Assembly: GCA_964397755.1 (NCBI GenBank)
Contig: CAYNJY010000004.1
Location: 1-64,000 of the forward strand
Length of the DNA: 64,000 bases
Direction of reading: 5' to 3'
DNA from: CAYNJY01 sp964397755
GTDB taxonomy: Bacteria > Patescibacteriota > Microgenomatia > UBA10105 > UBA927
In this document: positions 1 to 7,730 of the stretch, piece by piece
Numbering within the stretch: position 1 is the first letter of the stretch
How the letters are laid out: every line of letters starts with the position of its first letter
The notes under the pieces: generated by a model
The model's input: only the letters and a program-made list of their open reading frames with translations
Database searches by the model: none
What the model was told of the DNA's origin: nothing
Position numbers and translations under genes: made by a program

Positions 1-46
1 CCTGTGAAATCAACCTGTCGTGCGAAGCAAGGTGCAGAATTGTACC

Positions 47-121
47 TGGCTCCCCCGGTCGGACTCGAACCGACAACCTTCTTCTTAACAGGAAGCCGCT
101 CTACCATTGAGCTACAGGGGA
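47..121 (-). tRNA. tRNA-Asn (GTT)
   Basis: Read on the minus strand, the sequence folds into a full cloverleaf: acceptor TCCCCTG pairs with CGGGGGA, the D stem is GCTC/GAGC, the anticodon loop is CTGTTAA and the T loop is TTCGAGT. The anticodon is GTT. A CCA tail is encoded in the DNA after the discriminator G, which is not the case for several other tRNAs in this window. Confidence 0.95.
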
Positions 122-320
122 ATGAAAAAGAACAGGTGTATTATACCATTTTATAGCCGTTAGTAGCCGCCTCGGGGTCAGACCTTGATTTTGTTGTCCC
201 ATGGCGCTAACCAGATACCATAAGCAAAAGTGGAGCGCGTCACTACGGAATTCTGCTTGGGCAGATGGTATTTGTCTGGATTGTTCGGACGGGAAAATCA
301 GGGCTGACCATGATTCCCCG
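122..320. other. intergenic, no gene recognised
   Basis: This stretch between tRNA-Asn and the LUD-domain gene holds no convincing reading frame. It contains the string GGGGTCAGACCTTGATTTTG, which resembles sequence I associate with the borders of small Y1-type transposase units, but no transposase is present. I see nothing else of note. Confidence 0.4.
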
Positions 321-965
321 CTAGAAGCCCAGTTTTTCTCTAACAAGTATTACCGTAATTCTACCGGCTATCACTTCTTTATTAATAATGAGAATCTTGT
401 TCACTCCGGATCGCATACCATAGGCTTTTTGGGCTCGCACGTCTTCTAATGGGTAGGAGTACTCATACATTCTCCTCATTCCCTCTTGGGTGTCTTTGAC
501 AATCTTTTGGCATCCGACAACAAAGATAACTTTGCCTGCCGCATAGACTTCGGCGGAAAGCTGGCTCCCAGAGTAGGAAGCGACAAGGAGATGGCCGTCT
601 TCTGTGACCGCATGGACTGAAGATACTACCCAGTCCGGTGCTGCTCCCAGCTTGGCCATCTCTCGAGCTTGGGTATTTCTGTCCATTGAATAAACTTGGT
701 TACGAACCGACGTATATTTTCCTGATTCATTGATGTCTTGAGTTAACCCTATGGTGTCCAACGTAACCGAGGACATGGTAAAAACTTCGCTACCTTGCGG
801 GATCATCTCTAAAACTTTCTCCTTTGCCTCTTGACCATTTGCCGCAACCAGTACTGTGATGCTATTCGCCACTAAAGCCTTCGCCGCCCGTTGAACGCTT
901 TCGTTAGATGCCAGTTGCCCAAACTCTCCATTGACTGGTAATTTTTGAATGTTTACATCAGCCAT
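321..965 (-). CDS. LUD-domain (LutC/YkgG-like) protein
   Basis: This 214-residue protein matches the LUD (DUF162) family, whose members act in lactate utilisation or carry no assigned activity when found alone. The N-terminal half has the family pattern of a helix, then ITVLVAANGQEA and a GSEVFTMSSVTLD segment. The C-terminal half has the conserved core VTEDGHLLVASYSGSQLS followed by KVIFVVGCQKIV. No LutA or LutB partner and no iron-sulfur motif is visible, so oxidation of lactate cannot be claimed. It lies 15 bases downstream of an ArsR-type regulator in the same direction and is probably controlled by it. The start follows a good AGGAGG-type site (TTAGGAGGTG on the minus strand). Confidence 0.85.
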   Translation of the reverse strand: MADVNIQKLPVNGEFGQLASNESVQRAAKALVANSITVLVAANGQEAKEKVLEMIPQGSEVFTMSSVTLDTIGLTQDINESGKYTSVRNQVYSMDRNTQAREMAKLGAAPDWVVSSVHAVTEDGHLLVASYSGSQLSAEVYAAGKVIFVVGCQKIVKDTQEGMRRMYEYSYPLEDVRAQKAYGMRSGVNKILIINKEVIAGRITVILVREKLGF

Positions 966-980
966 TTGTTTTTCACCTCC

Positions 981-1256
981 TTAGCCTAATAGTTTGGTAA
1001 TGTTTATGCCCAGCTCCTTGAGTTTTTTAGTATTTACCCTATAAAAATGCCGGACGCCGTTTTTGCGAACATTGATCACCCCGCTATCCAAAAGTAAACT
1101 AAAATGGTGCGACATGGTTGGCTGGGCCAAGGGAAAGCTGGTGATGAGTTCTTGGCACGAGACCTCCCGTTGGACCAAGACTGTTCGGACAATTTCCAAT
1201 CTGGTTTTATTTCCTAAAGCTTGAAAAATGTCTTCAAGGTTCTTCGCTATATTCAT
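981..1256 (-). CDS. ArsR-family transcriptional regulator
   Basis: The 91-residue protein is a small winged-helix regulator of the ArsR/SmtB type. Residues about 30-70 hold the recognition helix (LAQPTMSHHFSLLLDSG) and the beta wing (VINVRKNGVRHFYRVN). The N-terminal helix contains LGNKTRLEIVR, a family hallmark. I see no cysteine pair of the kind used for metal sensing: the single cysteine (VSCQEL) lies before the recognition helix, so the inducer is unknown. The gene is first in a two-gene unit with the LUD protein and sits behind its own promoter with an A/T-rich imperfect palindrome, as expected for autoregulation. Confidence 0.88.
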   Translation of the reverse strand: MNIAKNLEDIFQALGNKTRLEIVRTVLVQREVSCQELITSFPLAQPTMSHHFSLLLDSGVINVRKNGVRHFYRVNTKKLKELGINITKLLG

Positions 1257-1279
1257 TGATTTATTGAAATATCTCGATA

Positions 1280-1308
1280 AATATAATGTATAGCCAGACC
1301 TCTGTCAA
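1280..1308 (-). promoter_or_regulatory. arsR-LUD promoter
   Basis: On the minus strand there is TTGACA, a 17-base spacer, and TATATT. The predicted start of transcription lies about 18 bases before the arsR start codon. The sequence between the -10 box and the ATG contains the imperfect palindrome ATATTTATCGAGATAT, a plausible operator for the encoded regulator. Confidence 0.6.
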
Positions 1309-1381
1309 GAGGCGCAGGAAAAAACGGGCAGAAAAAAATTCAAAAAAGAAGTGGCTCATCCGTTGCCGTAGAGGGTGACAG

Positions 1382-2467
1382 TTATTCCAGGTAATCCTTG
1401 AGCCTTTTGCTTCGGCTGGGGTGACGTAATTTTCTCAAGGCTTTCGCTTCAATTTGGCGTATCCGCTCGCGGGTAACGCCAAACTGCACCCCAACTTCTT
1501 CGAGCGTCCTCGGCCGACCATCCTCAAGACCAAAGCGTAGGATGAGGACTCTCTTTTCGCGGTCAGAGAGGGTCGCAAGGACCTCCTCCATGTGCTCTTT
1601 GAGAAGCTGCCGAGAGGTCTGGTCATACGGCGTCGGTCCGGGGTCTGAGATGAAATCTCCAAGGTGACTGTCTTCCTCGTCGCCGACTGGCGTCTCTAGG
1701 CTCGTGGGCTCCTGCGATACCTTCATGATTTCGCGAACCTTCGCAACGTCAATCTCCATCGCTTTTGCGATTTCCTCAGGAAGCGGCTCGCGGCCGAGTT
1801 CCTGCATGAGACGGCGCGAAATTCGCGCGAAGCGGTTAATCGTCTCGACCATATGGACCGGAATTCTGATTGTGCGGGCCTGGTCGGCAATGGCGCGGGT
1901 GATGGCTTGCCTGATCCACCAGGTGGCGTAGGTAGAAAACTTGTAGCCTTTTCGCCAGTCGTATTTCTCAACAGCTCGGATGAGCCCCTGGTTCCCCTCC
2001 TGAATAAGGTCGAGGAGGCTCATGCCTCGACCGATATACTTTTTTGCAATCGAGACAACCAGTCGGAGGTTGCTTTCGGTAAGCTTCTTTTTCGCCTTCT
2101 TGTCTCCTTTTTCGTAGCGTTTCGCAAGGTAAATCTCGTCAGCGAAGATGAGAAGTGGAATCCGACCGATTTCCTTAAGATACATCCGGACAGGATCAGA
2201 GACGTTTTCTGCGCTAGCTCTGGCGAGTGCCTCTATCTCTTTTTCAAGATCAGCAATGCTTTTACTCGCTTCTTTTTCTATGTCCTGCGAGGTGGTCTCA
2301 AAGACGTCAATGCCCGCGCGGATGAGCTTGTCATAGAGCTCGTCAAGCTCGACGATGTGTTCCTCGGGCTTCGGGTAGATGGTGAGGATATCGTCTTGGG
2401 TGACGAAACCGTTTTCTTTTCCTTCTGTGAGAAGATCAGGGACCGTGGTAATGTGGCGGGTTTTCAT
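1382..2467 (-). CDS. rpoD: RNA polymerase primary sigma factor (sigma-70)
   Basis: This is the housekeeping sigma factor, about 361 residues from the chosen ATG. Region 1.2 is DPVRMYLKEIGRIPLL. Region 2 is complete, with LDLIQEGNQGLIRAVEKYD and the -10 recognition helix FSTYATWWIRQAI. Region 3 begins at RIPVHMVETINR. Region 4 ends with the -35 recognition helix VTRERIRQIEAKALRKLRHP. The N-terminus holds only a short acidic remnant of region 1.1, as in compact bacterial genomes. TTG and GTG starts a few codons upstream are possible; the ATG was preferred. The gene lies directly downstream of dnaG, the classic dnaG-rpoD order of the macromolecular-synthesis operon, here without rpsU. Confidence 0.97.
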   Translation of the reverse strand: MKTRHITTVPDLLTEGKENGFVTQDDILTIYPKPEEHIVELDELYDKLIRAGIDVFETTSQDIEKEASKSIADLEKEIEALARASAENVSDPVRMYLKEIGRIPLLIFADEIYLAKRYEKGDKKAKKKLTESNLRLVVSIAKKYIGRGMSLLDLIQEGNQGLIRAVEKYDWRKGYKFSTYATWWIRQAITRAIADQARTIRIPVHMVETINRFARISRRLMQELGREPLPEEIAKAMEIDVAKVREIMKVSQEPTSLETPVGDEEDSHLGDFISDPGPTPYDQTSRQLLKEHMEEVLATLSDREKRVLILRFGLEDGRPRTLEEVGVQFGVTRERIRQIEAKALRKLRHPSRSKRLKDYLE

Positions 2468-2529
2468 ATGCTTCACCGACAACCTCTGAAGTATCCAGAT
2501 GGTTTCGCTTGAAAAGCAGGCCCATTGTA

Positions 2530-4350
2530 TCAGAGGGAGGCGGTTTTTTCTAGCTTCGCAAGTTTCTCCGTCAGAACCCGAATCGTCTGTTGCAACACCT
2601 CCGAAGCGTTCTCGTCATCCGCTGTTTGGAGCTTACTCGTCTCCTGTCGTATCTTCGACTTTATTGCAACGCGCTGAAACTCAACAAGCGCGGTGTTCCA
2701 TTGCCGGACCATGAGCTCCTCAGCCGAGAGAAACTCGGCAATGTCCCAGAGGAACGCTTCGTCGATCGTCGGGAGAAGCTCTTTGGGTACGGTCCCGGTG
2801 AAATCTTTTATGAAAAATGTGCTGTTCGTCAAAAGAAACGGTTGGAGCTCCTCAAGGGTTCGACGAACTGCTGGTTGGGATATGAGATCCGCACCTCCCT
2901 CCTCTAAAAACTCATCAAAAAACTCCCGCGTTTTCCCTTGCAAGATAAACGCGAGGAGGTATACTTCGAGCTTTTCCTGGCGGCTGCCGGCAGGCATCTG
3001 AAAGGAGACCTCGGCCGGTTTCACCCCGGGCGCGACCTTTACCCGCGCCACGCCGTCGCTCACAGTATCCTCCGAAACAGCGAGGCTTGTTGCGAGCTTC
3101 CGAATGTAGTGGCCCTGGACGACCGGATTTTCGATTTTAGAAAGGATCGGGAAGAGCTCTTCGCTCACCTTCTTCTTGCCAAAAGCAGTGGTTGCATCAA
3201 AACGCTTGGTTGCTGACGTTATGAAGTAATCGTAGATAGGCACAGCCGTTTCAATTGCCTTTTTCAGAAGCCCGGGGCCCTCTCGCGCCGCTTCGTCCGG
3301 GTCTTTCCCCGCGGAAAGCTGTACCACTCGCATGTCAAAACCCGCTGCCTCGGCAATCTCGATGCCGCGCCGTGCTGCCGCATCGCCTGCCGGATCAACA
3401 TCCAAGGCAAACGTCAGCCGTTCGGCAAAGCGCCGAAGGAGTCGCGCGTGACCTTCGGTGAGCGCCGACCCTTTTATGGCAACCGTGTTGCCGATGCCAG
3501 CTTGGAAGGAGGAAATCACATCCATCTCGCCTTCCATAACCACCGCCTCACCGCTTTTTTGGATCGCGTCTTTGGTCACATCCAGACCGTAGAGGACGTT
3601 GCCTTTCACATAGACCGGCGTTTCAGAGGTGTTAATATATTTTGCTTCCTGTCGGACTTGTCCTAAGGAGCGAAGCGACGAAGGATCGAGAACTCTTCCG
3701 GCAAATCCGACGACGTTGCCACGGTGATCTTTCAGGGTAAACATGACTCTGCCGCGAAAACGGTCATAAAAAAGGTTCTTCGCTCTTGGTGCTCGGTTCA
3801 TGGTTCTCATGACTAAGCCTGCTGTCTCCAAGAGTTCCTCATCATAACCCTTCTTCTTTAAAAATTTTAAGAGTCCGTCCCAGTCCTTTGGACTGTACCC
3901 TAGGGTGAATGTTTTTATCGATGTATCAGAAATACCCCTACCCTTGAGATACAAACGTGCTTTCTCGCCGACGGCGTGCGTGGTGAGGAGGTAGTGGTAG
4001 TATTCGCTGGCCAAGTGGTTCACCTCGTAGAGCTCTTGTTTGAGCTTTGCCTGCGGGCTGTCTGCTGGCCTTCGTTCGAGCTTGACGCCCGCGCGGGCAG
4101 CAAGTGTTTCGAGGGCCTCCGGAAAATCCACATGCTCAAAGAGCATGACAAAGTCAAAGATCGACCCGCCGCGGCCGCAGCCAAAACAATGGAACGTCTG
4201 GCGATCCGGAGACACGATAAAAGAAGGGGTTTTCTCCGCGTGGAACGGACACAACGCCTTAAAGTTGTGGCCGGCTTTTTTGAGCGCCACGCGCTCGCTG
4301 ACAATCTCAACGATGTTGAGCCTCGCCTTGACGTCGTCAATGTCGCTCAT
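2530..4350 (-). CDS. dnaG: DNA primase
   Basis: The 606-residue primase makes RNA primers at the replication fork. The N-terminal CHC2 zinc domain is seen in CPFHAEKTPSF and HCFGCGRGG. The RNA polymerase core follows at about residues 120-330. Its TOPRIM signature is VVMEGEMDVISSFQAGI and the acidic pair is FALDVDPAGD. The C-terminal third, about residues 430-606, is a divergent helical region in the position of the DnaB-interacting domain, ending in a coiled-coil stretch. The start ATG follows almost directly after an AT-rich run. It is upstream of rpoD in the same direction with a gap of about 60 bases. Confidence 0.97.
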   Translation of the reverse strand: MSDIDDVKARLNIVEIVSERVALKKAGHNFKALCPFHAEKTPSFIVSPDRQTFHCFGCGRGGSIFDFVMLFEHVDFPEALETLAARAGVKLERRPADSPQAKLKQELYEVNHLASEYYHYLLTTHAVGEKARLYLKGRGISDTSIKTFTLGYSPKDWDGLLKFLKKKGYDEELLETAGLVMRTMNRAPRAKNLFYDRFRGRVMFTLKDHRGNVVGFAGRVLDPSSLRSLGQVRQEAKYINTSETPVYVKGNVLYGLDVTKDAIQKSGEAVVMEGEMDVISSFQAGIGNTVAIKGSALTEGHARLLRRFAERLTFALDVDPAGDAAARRGIEIAEAAGFDMRVVQLSAGKDPDEAAREGPGLLKKAIETAVPIYDYFITSATKRFDATTAFGKKKVSEELFPILSKIENPVVQGHYIRKLATSLAVSEDTVSDGVARVKVAPGVKPAEVSFQMPAGSRQEKLEVYLLAFILQGKTREFFDEFLEEGGADLISQPAVRRTLEELQPFLLTNSTFFIKDFTGTVPKELLPTIDEAFLWDIAEFLSAEELMVRQWNTALVEFQRVAIKSKIRQETSKLQTADDENASEVLQQTIRVLTEKLAKLEKTASL

Positions 4351-4421
4351 CGTGAGGGGAGAATAGCACGAAAGAGAAAAAACGTCTAATGGACGCGACT
4401 CGTTGTCTCAGTGACCATACT

Positions 4422-4652
4422 CTATCGCCATGTAGTGTTATACTTTCGGTGTTTCGACAATGGGGAGAGGGAAAGGGGCGCTGCTGTTCCATCACGATCA
4501 AGGAACCCGCCGGGGAGTGCCCACTTACCGGATTCGAGCAGATCGCCGACGCGCTTAATCAAGAGAAGCTTCCCGTGCTTTTCGACGATCGCGTGAGTAA
4601 CGATATGCCGAAGCGACGCTCTGTAGCCCTTTTCAAACGTACAAGTGATCAT
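4422..4652 (-). pseudogene. truncated Nudix hydrolase
   Basis: The 76-residue frame begins like a Nudix hydrolase: HIVTHAIVEKHGKLLLIKR, then ESGKWALPGGFLDRDGT, which is the strand and loop leading into the Nudix box. The box should continue with REVxEEhG, but the frame instead runs into unrelated sequence and stops, and I find no continuation in the other frames. About half of the domain, including the metal-binding glutamates, is missing, so hydrolase activity is not expected. It is most likely a decayed remnant in this tRNA-rich region. Confidence 0.6.
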
Positions 4653-4774
4653 ACATTTATGATACGCCTTTGTGGCTCCGAACGAGTACGACGGATAATG
4701 GTAACACGGTGACGAGTTTTGTATATTATACGAAAACGTGCTAATTTTTGTTTATTTTGGATCAGTCTTGTATC

Positions 4775-4863
4775 TGGCGGAGGATGTGGGACTCGAACCC
4801 ACGATACCCTTGCGGGTAAACGCGCTCTCCAAGCGCGCGCCATAGCCACTAGGCGAATCCTCC
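4775..4863 (-). tRNA. tRNA-Ser (GGA)
   Basis: The minus strand gives a class II tRNA with a long variable arm. The acceptor is GGAGGAT paired with ATCCTCC, the anticodon loop is TTGGAGA (anticodon GGA) and the T loop is TTCGAGT. The variable arm is built on ACCCGCAAGGGT. CCA is encoded. Its 5' end overlaps the last codons of the broken GIY-YIG gene. Confidence 0.95.
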
Positions 4864-5133
4864 ATTATCACGAGGCACATTCAGCTTCTCAAAGGCAACC
4901 GATAGTTGCCTTTTAATATCTCTTTTCCCATCACTCGACTTTAAGTACTTCTCTCTTCGTAGAGCATCGTCCTTATATAAATATCCCTCATAGTGAATCA
5001 GTTGCGCTGGAAGCTAACGTTTGGTTGATTCAACAATTCCTTTATTGTGTTCACCTACCCTTCGTTTCAAATCGTCAGAGTGTCCAATATAGAGATTACG
5101 ATTTTTCAACAACAAAATATACACGTAATGCAT
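4849..5133 (-). pseudogene. GIY-YIG endonuclease-like gene with in-frame amber stop
   Basis: From the ATG the frame reads HYVYILLLKNRNLYIGHSDD, the hallmark start of the UvrC-like GIY-YIG domain, through LKRRVGEHNKGIVESTKR and then a TAG at 5014-5016. Past the TAG the same frame continues with family-like sequence: LIHYEGYLYKDDALRREKY, then LKSSDGKRDIKRQL, and ends inside tRNA-Ser. A full domain of about 90 residues is therefore split by one nonsense codon. Members of this small family are frequent in this type of genome and their role is unclear. Only the first 40 residues would be made, without the second half of the catalytic domain. Confidence 0.75.
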
Positions 5134-5160
5134 AGAATTCAGTACGGGACGAACCCGTGC

Positions 5161-5206
5161 CGCCCCGAGTTCATCTCGGGGCGAACTCGCGCGTGCCTTG
5201 CGGCAC
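5161..5206. repeat. cluster of stable palindromes
   Basis: Two perfect hairpins lie side by side: CGCCCCGAG-TTCAT-CTCGGGGCG and GTGCC-TTGC-GGCAC. They are between the GIY-YIG remnant and the transporter gene. There is no U-run behind them, so they look more like REP-type palindromes than intrinsic terminators. Comparable palindromes recur at 6942-6971, 8762-8780 and 9860-9876. Confidence 0.6.
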
Positions 5207-5292
5207 ATCTCTTCTCCAAAGAGACGCAATGGGCCAACTATGCGATCCCACCACTCGTTTGGATTATACCATTCTCGCTCGTCTTTCCGTGC

Positions 5293-5298
5293 TATACT
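5293..5298 (+). promoter_or_regulatory. -10 box of transporter gene, leaderless spacing
   Basis: TATACT is followed by exactly six bases and then the ATG of the transporter gene. With the usual distance from -10 box to transcription start, the mRNA would begin at the start codon itself. Confidence 0.55.
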
Positions 5299-5304
5299 GT
5301 GCTC

Positions 5305-6213
5305 ATGTCTTCCCGTACGAAGGCCCTGCTTGCGATGACCCTCGCCACCCTCCTCTGGTCAACTGCAGGGCTTTCCAAAATCCTCGTCCTGGCGCTCGAC
5401 CCTTTTACTGCCGGCTTTCTCCGGTTCTTTGTCGCATCGCTCGTTGTTCTTCCGTTTTTCTTACGAGAAAAACGGAAGCGGGGGACATTCGCCGACCTCA
5501 TCCCGGTCGGGATTTTTTCTACGGTAAACGTCGCCTTGTACTTTTGGGGACTCTCCCTCTCAACAGCCAACGCCGCAGCGATCATCTACAGTGCCATGCC
5601 GCTCGTCGTTGCCATCCTTGCCAAACGAATAATTAAAGAAAATGTGACGCCCAAAAAACTCCTGGGCATACTCATCGGGTTTACCGGTGCGCTCTTTGTC
5701 GTCGTCCTTCCGCTCCTTGAAAAAGGTGCCGTGGTGTCCGGAAACCCTTTCGGGAATGTGCTTTTTGCCGTCGCGGTGTTGGCGTGGTCTTCGTATACGA
5801 TCACATCCAGACAAGCGCTGAACCGGGGGTACTCGCCGCTCTCCGTGAGCGCAGTCTCCATACTCACCTCGTGTGCGGTCTTTTTCTTTCTTGCTCTCCC
5901 GCACTATAGCCCTCTCTATGTTTCAGTAATCCTTCAGCCCGCGATGTTCCTTCTCCTGCTCCACATCTCGATACTCGTTACCGTTGGGACATTCTTCCTC
6001 TACCAGTGGGCGCTACAACACTCATCGGCCACAACCGTGTCGCTCTATATTTACTTTCTTCCGCCGATCTCGGTCGTCATCAACGTCATCTTTTTAGGGG
6101 AAAAAATTACGACGGGGTTCGTCATCGGTAGTGCCCTCGTTCTCCTTGGTGTGTTTCTGGCAACAGGAAGCAATCTTACCTCCGAAGTAAGGTCGTGGTT
6201 TCGGAGACGCTAG
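5305..6213 (+). CDS. EamA/DMT-family transporter
   Basis: The 302-residue protein has about ten hydrophobic segments in two repeated EamA units, the layout of the drug/metabolite transporter superfamily. The first unit opens with LLWSTAGLSKILVLALDPF and contains the family pattern SLSTANAAAIIYSAMPLVVA. The second ends with the matching VSLYIYFLPPISVVINVIFLGE. The substrate cannot be told from sequence. An upstream extension of the frame passes through palindromes and is not credible; the ATG chosen sits six bases after a TATACT box. It converges with the HD-domain gene. Confidence 0.88.
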   Translation: MSSRTKALLAMTLATLLWSTAGLSKILVLALDPFTAGFLRFFVASLVVLPFFLREKRKRGTFADLIPVGIFSTVNVALYFWGLSLSTANAAAIIYSAMPLVVAILAKRIIKENVTPKKLLGILIGFTGALFVVVLPLLEKGAVVSGNPFGNVLFAVAVLAWSSYTITSRQALNRGYSPLSVSAVSILTSCAVFFFLALPHYSPLYVSVILQPAMFLLLLHISILVTVGTFFLYQWALQHSSATTVSLYIYFLPPISVVINVIFLGEKITTGFVIGSALVLLGVFLATGSNLTSEVRSWFRRR

Positions 6214-6218
6214 AGGCT

Positions 6219-6791
6219 TCACTTTGCAAACTCTTCGTGGAGCGTGTCGCGGATATTCTTCCACCAGTCTTGGGAGTTTGTTTTTACGAGATCTTGCGCA
6301 AGCGCAACCGCCTCGGGAATTCGGAGGCGCTTGATGTTCGCCTCAAGCCACTCGCCGGCATGGGTGTTGCCTTTTTCAATAAGGAGTTTGAGCTCAACGA
6401 GAAACGCGATCACGTTTGCTTCATAGACGATTTTCGCCTCGAGTGTTTCCCTCTTTTCGTAGGTATCAAGTGATGCAAGGAGTGTATCGTCAACGCCCCC
6501 AAAAATATCCCGGTTGGCTTTGCCCTGATCACGCGTCATATAGAACTTTGCGATTTTGTCAAGGTCCCCGGTCCGCGCCTCGTGGAAATCATGAAAGACC
6601 GCCATGGTAAGCACCGTCTCAAGATTAGCGTGAAGCTCGCGGCCCAAGAAGTACGCGATAACCGAGGTCATAAACGTGTGCTCGCCCACGCCTTCCTGGT
6701 TGTCCCCCAAAATCTGCCAGCCGGTCCGCAACATCCGCTTGACGACCGCCGCTTCATAAATGAGGTTGGTTGTGTTTTTTGTATTTTTCAT
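6219..6791 (-). CDS. HD-domain phosphohydrolase (YfbR-like)
   Basis: The 190-residue protein is a small HD-domain hydrolase. It has GEHTFMTSVIAYFLG for the first metal-binding histidine and the central AVFHDFHEARTGDL for the HD pair. Relatives include the 5'-deoxynucleotidase YfbR and related nucleotide hydrolases. The last metal ligand is usually in a D-A-D-K-type motif; here the corresponding stretch reads VYEANVIAFLVELK, so the second Asp appears to be Asn. That may alter or weaken catalysis. The C-terminal part (QDWWKNIRDTLHEEF) is typical of the family. It is a lone gene convergent with the transporter. Confidence 0.8.
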   Translation of the reverse strand: MKNTKNTTNLIYEAAVVKRMLRTGWQILGDNQEGVGEHTFMTSVIAYFLGRELHANLETVLTMAVFHDFHEARTGDLDKIAKFYMTRDQGKANRDIFGGVDDTLLASLDTYEKRETLEAKIVYEANVIAFLVELKLLIEKGNTHAGEWLEANIKRLRIPEAVALAQDLVKTNSQDWWKNIRDTLHEEFAK

Positions 6792-6834
6792 ACTAAGGCG
6801 TTTACGCAGAAAGTTTTCGCAGAAAATTATTCTG

Positions 6835-6906
6835 CGCCTCTGACCAGAATCGAACTGGTATCACCGGCTTCGGAGGCCAGTACTCTATCCGTTAAGCTAC
6901 AGAGGC
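6835..6906 (-). tRNA. tRNA-Arg (CCG)
   Basis: The minus strand folds with acceptor GCCTCTG/CAGAGGC, anticodon loop CTCCGAA (anticodon CCG) and T loop TTCGATT. The CCA end is not encoded: the discriminator G is followed by CAG. Confidence 0.93.
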
Positions 6907-6941
6907 CTGATTCGGGCGAGAGGGCCGCGTTCTATCCATTG

Positions 6942-6971
6942 TCAGCCAGAGGCTGATCCGCCTTCGGCGGA
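6942..6971. repeat. double palindrome
   Basis: Two perfect six-base-pair hairpins follow each other without a gap: TCAGCC-AGA-GGCTGA and TCCGCC-TTC-GGCGGA. They lie between tRNA-Arg and the deoxyribosyltransferase-like gene and lack a U-run. Confidence 0.55.
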
Positions 6972-7046
6972 AACTGCAGGAGCTGGGTAACGTTGTCTTG
7001 TATTATAGCTCCTACCTCCTACTCTCTGCTACACGTTGCCTTATCA

Positions 7047-7463
7047 TTATTGAATCTTCACTAGATCTCCGTCTAAAACAACAGGCTGCATGGCGTGCAT
7101 TTCCGTCTTGTAGTCCGTGTCCGGCACCGGGTGGATGAGGAAAATCTTTTTCCCTAGCCAGAACGCGAGCCCCATCTCAAGGAACGTATTGCCGCCGATA
7201 TAGCCTTCGGTGCCCTTTTTGTCGTAGTTAAGGACCAGAATTGCGTCTGATTTTTCAATTTTCCGAAAGTGCTCCCGGATGAAGTCGTACTCAATTTTGG
7301 CGGTGATGCGCTCTTCATCGGTAGTGGGGTGGACGAAGCCTTGTGTGTCTATGAGCTCTAAGCTCTTTGGCACAAGGACTGTGAATCCTCTTGCTTCAAG
7401 CACTTTTTGCGCCTCTCGCATTTTTTCCTGAAACTGCATACTGCCGCAGATGGTGATAGTCAT
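7047..7463 (-). CDS. nucleoside 2-deoxyribosyltransferase-like protein
   Basis: The 138-residue protein begins with ITICGSMQF, a Rossmann-like first strand followed by a serine, and contains EKSDAILVLNYDKKGTEGYI and GGNTFLEMGLAFWLGKK. These are the nucleotide-binding and active-site segments of the nucleoside deoxyribosyltransferase-like superfamily, with the catalytic glutamate probably in FLEMG. Such proteins exchange or remove bases from nucleosides, but many members are uncharacterised. It stands alone between tRNA genes and the length is normal for the family. Confidence 0.75.
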   Translation of the reverse strand: MTITICGSMQFQEKMREAQKVLEARGFTVLVPKSLELIDTQGFVHPTTDEERITAKIEYDFIREHFRKIEKSDAILVLNYDKKGTEGYIGGNTFLEMGLAFWLGKKIFLIHPVPDTDYKTEMHAMQPVVLDGDLVKIQ

Positions 7464-7529
7464 AGGTTAAAAATACAGGTTTCAACCGACTATTTTGTGC
7501 TTCTTCAAAAAAGCCTGCCCTGCACTAGG

Positions 7530-7616
7530 CGGAAGGAGCGAGATTTGAACTCGCGTGGGCCTTGCGACCCCCAAGGTTTTCGAGACCTGGCCGTTTAACC
7601 ACTCCGGCATCCTTCC
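7530..7616 (-). tRNA. tRNA-Ser (CGA)
   Basis: This is a class II tRNA on the minus strand. Its acceptor is GGAAGGA/TCCTTCC, its anticodon loop CTCGAAA (anticodon CGA), and its long variable arm is built on GGGGTCGCAAGGCCC. The T loop is TTCAAAT. CCA is not encoded. Confidence 0.94.
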
Positions 7617-7657
7617 TACATCAATCGCCCAAAACGGTGGGTTCTAGCCGGTTTATG

Positions 7658-7730
7658 CGCGCCCGAAAGGAGTCGAACCTTCAATCGCCAGGTCCGCAAC
7701 CTGGTGCTCTATCCATTAAGCTACGGGCGC
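7658..7730 (-). tRNA. tRNA-Arg (GCG)
   Basis: The minus strand folds with acceptor GCGCCCG/CGGGCGC, anticodon stem CCAGG/CCTGG and loop TTGCGGA, which gives anticodon GCG. Most bacteria read CGU and CGC with an ACG anticodon modified to inosine; a G34 tRNA avoids that modification. The T loop is TTCGACT and CCA is not encoded. The 5' end overlaps the stop codon region of the LAGLIDADG-like frame. Confidence 0.93.

Noticed and set aside
172..205. Sequence resembling the border of a Y1-type transposase unit
   Set aside because: No transposase and no second border were found; the similarity is from memory only.
5014..5016. TAG read as a sense codon (alternative genetic code)
   Set aside because: Other genes, such as those ending at 12164 and 6213, stop properly at TAG, so suppression across the genome is unlikely.
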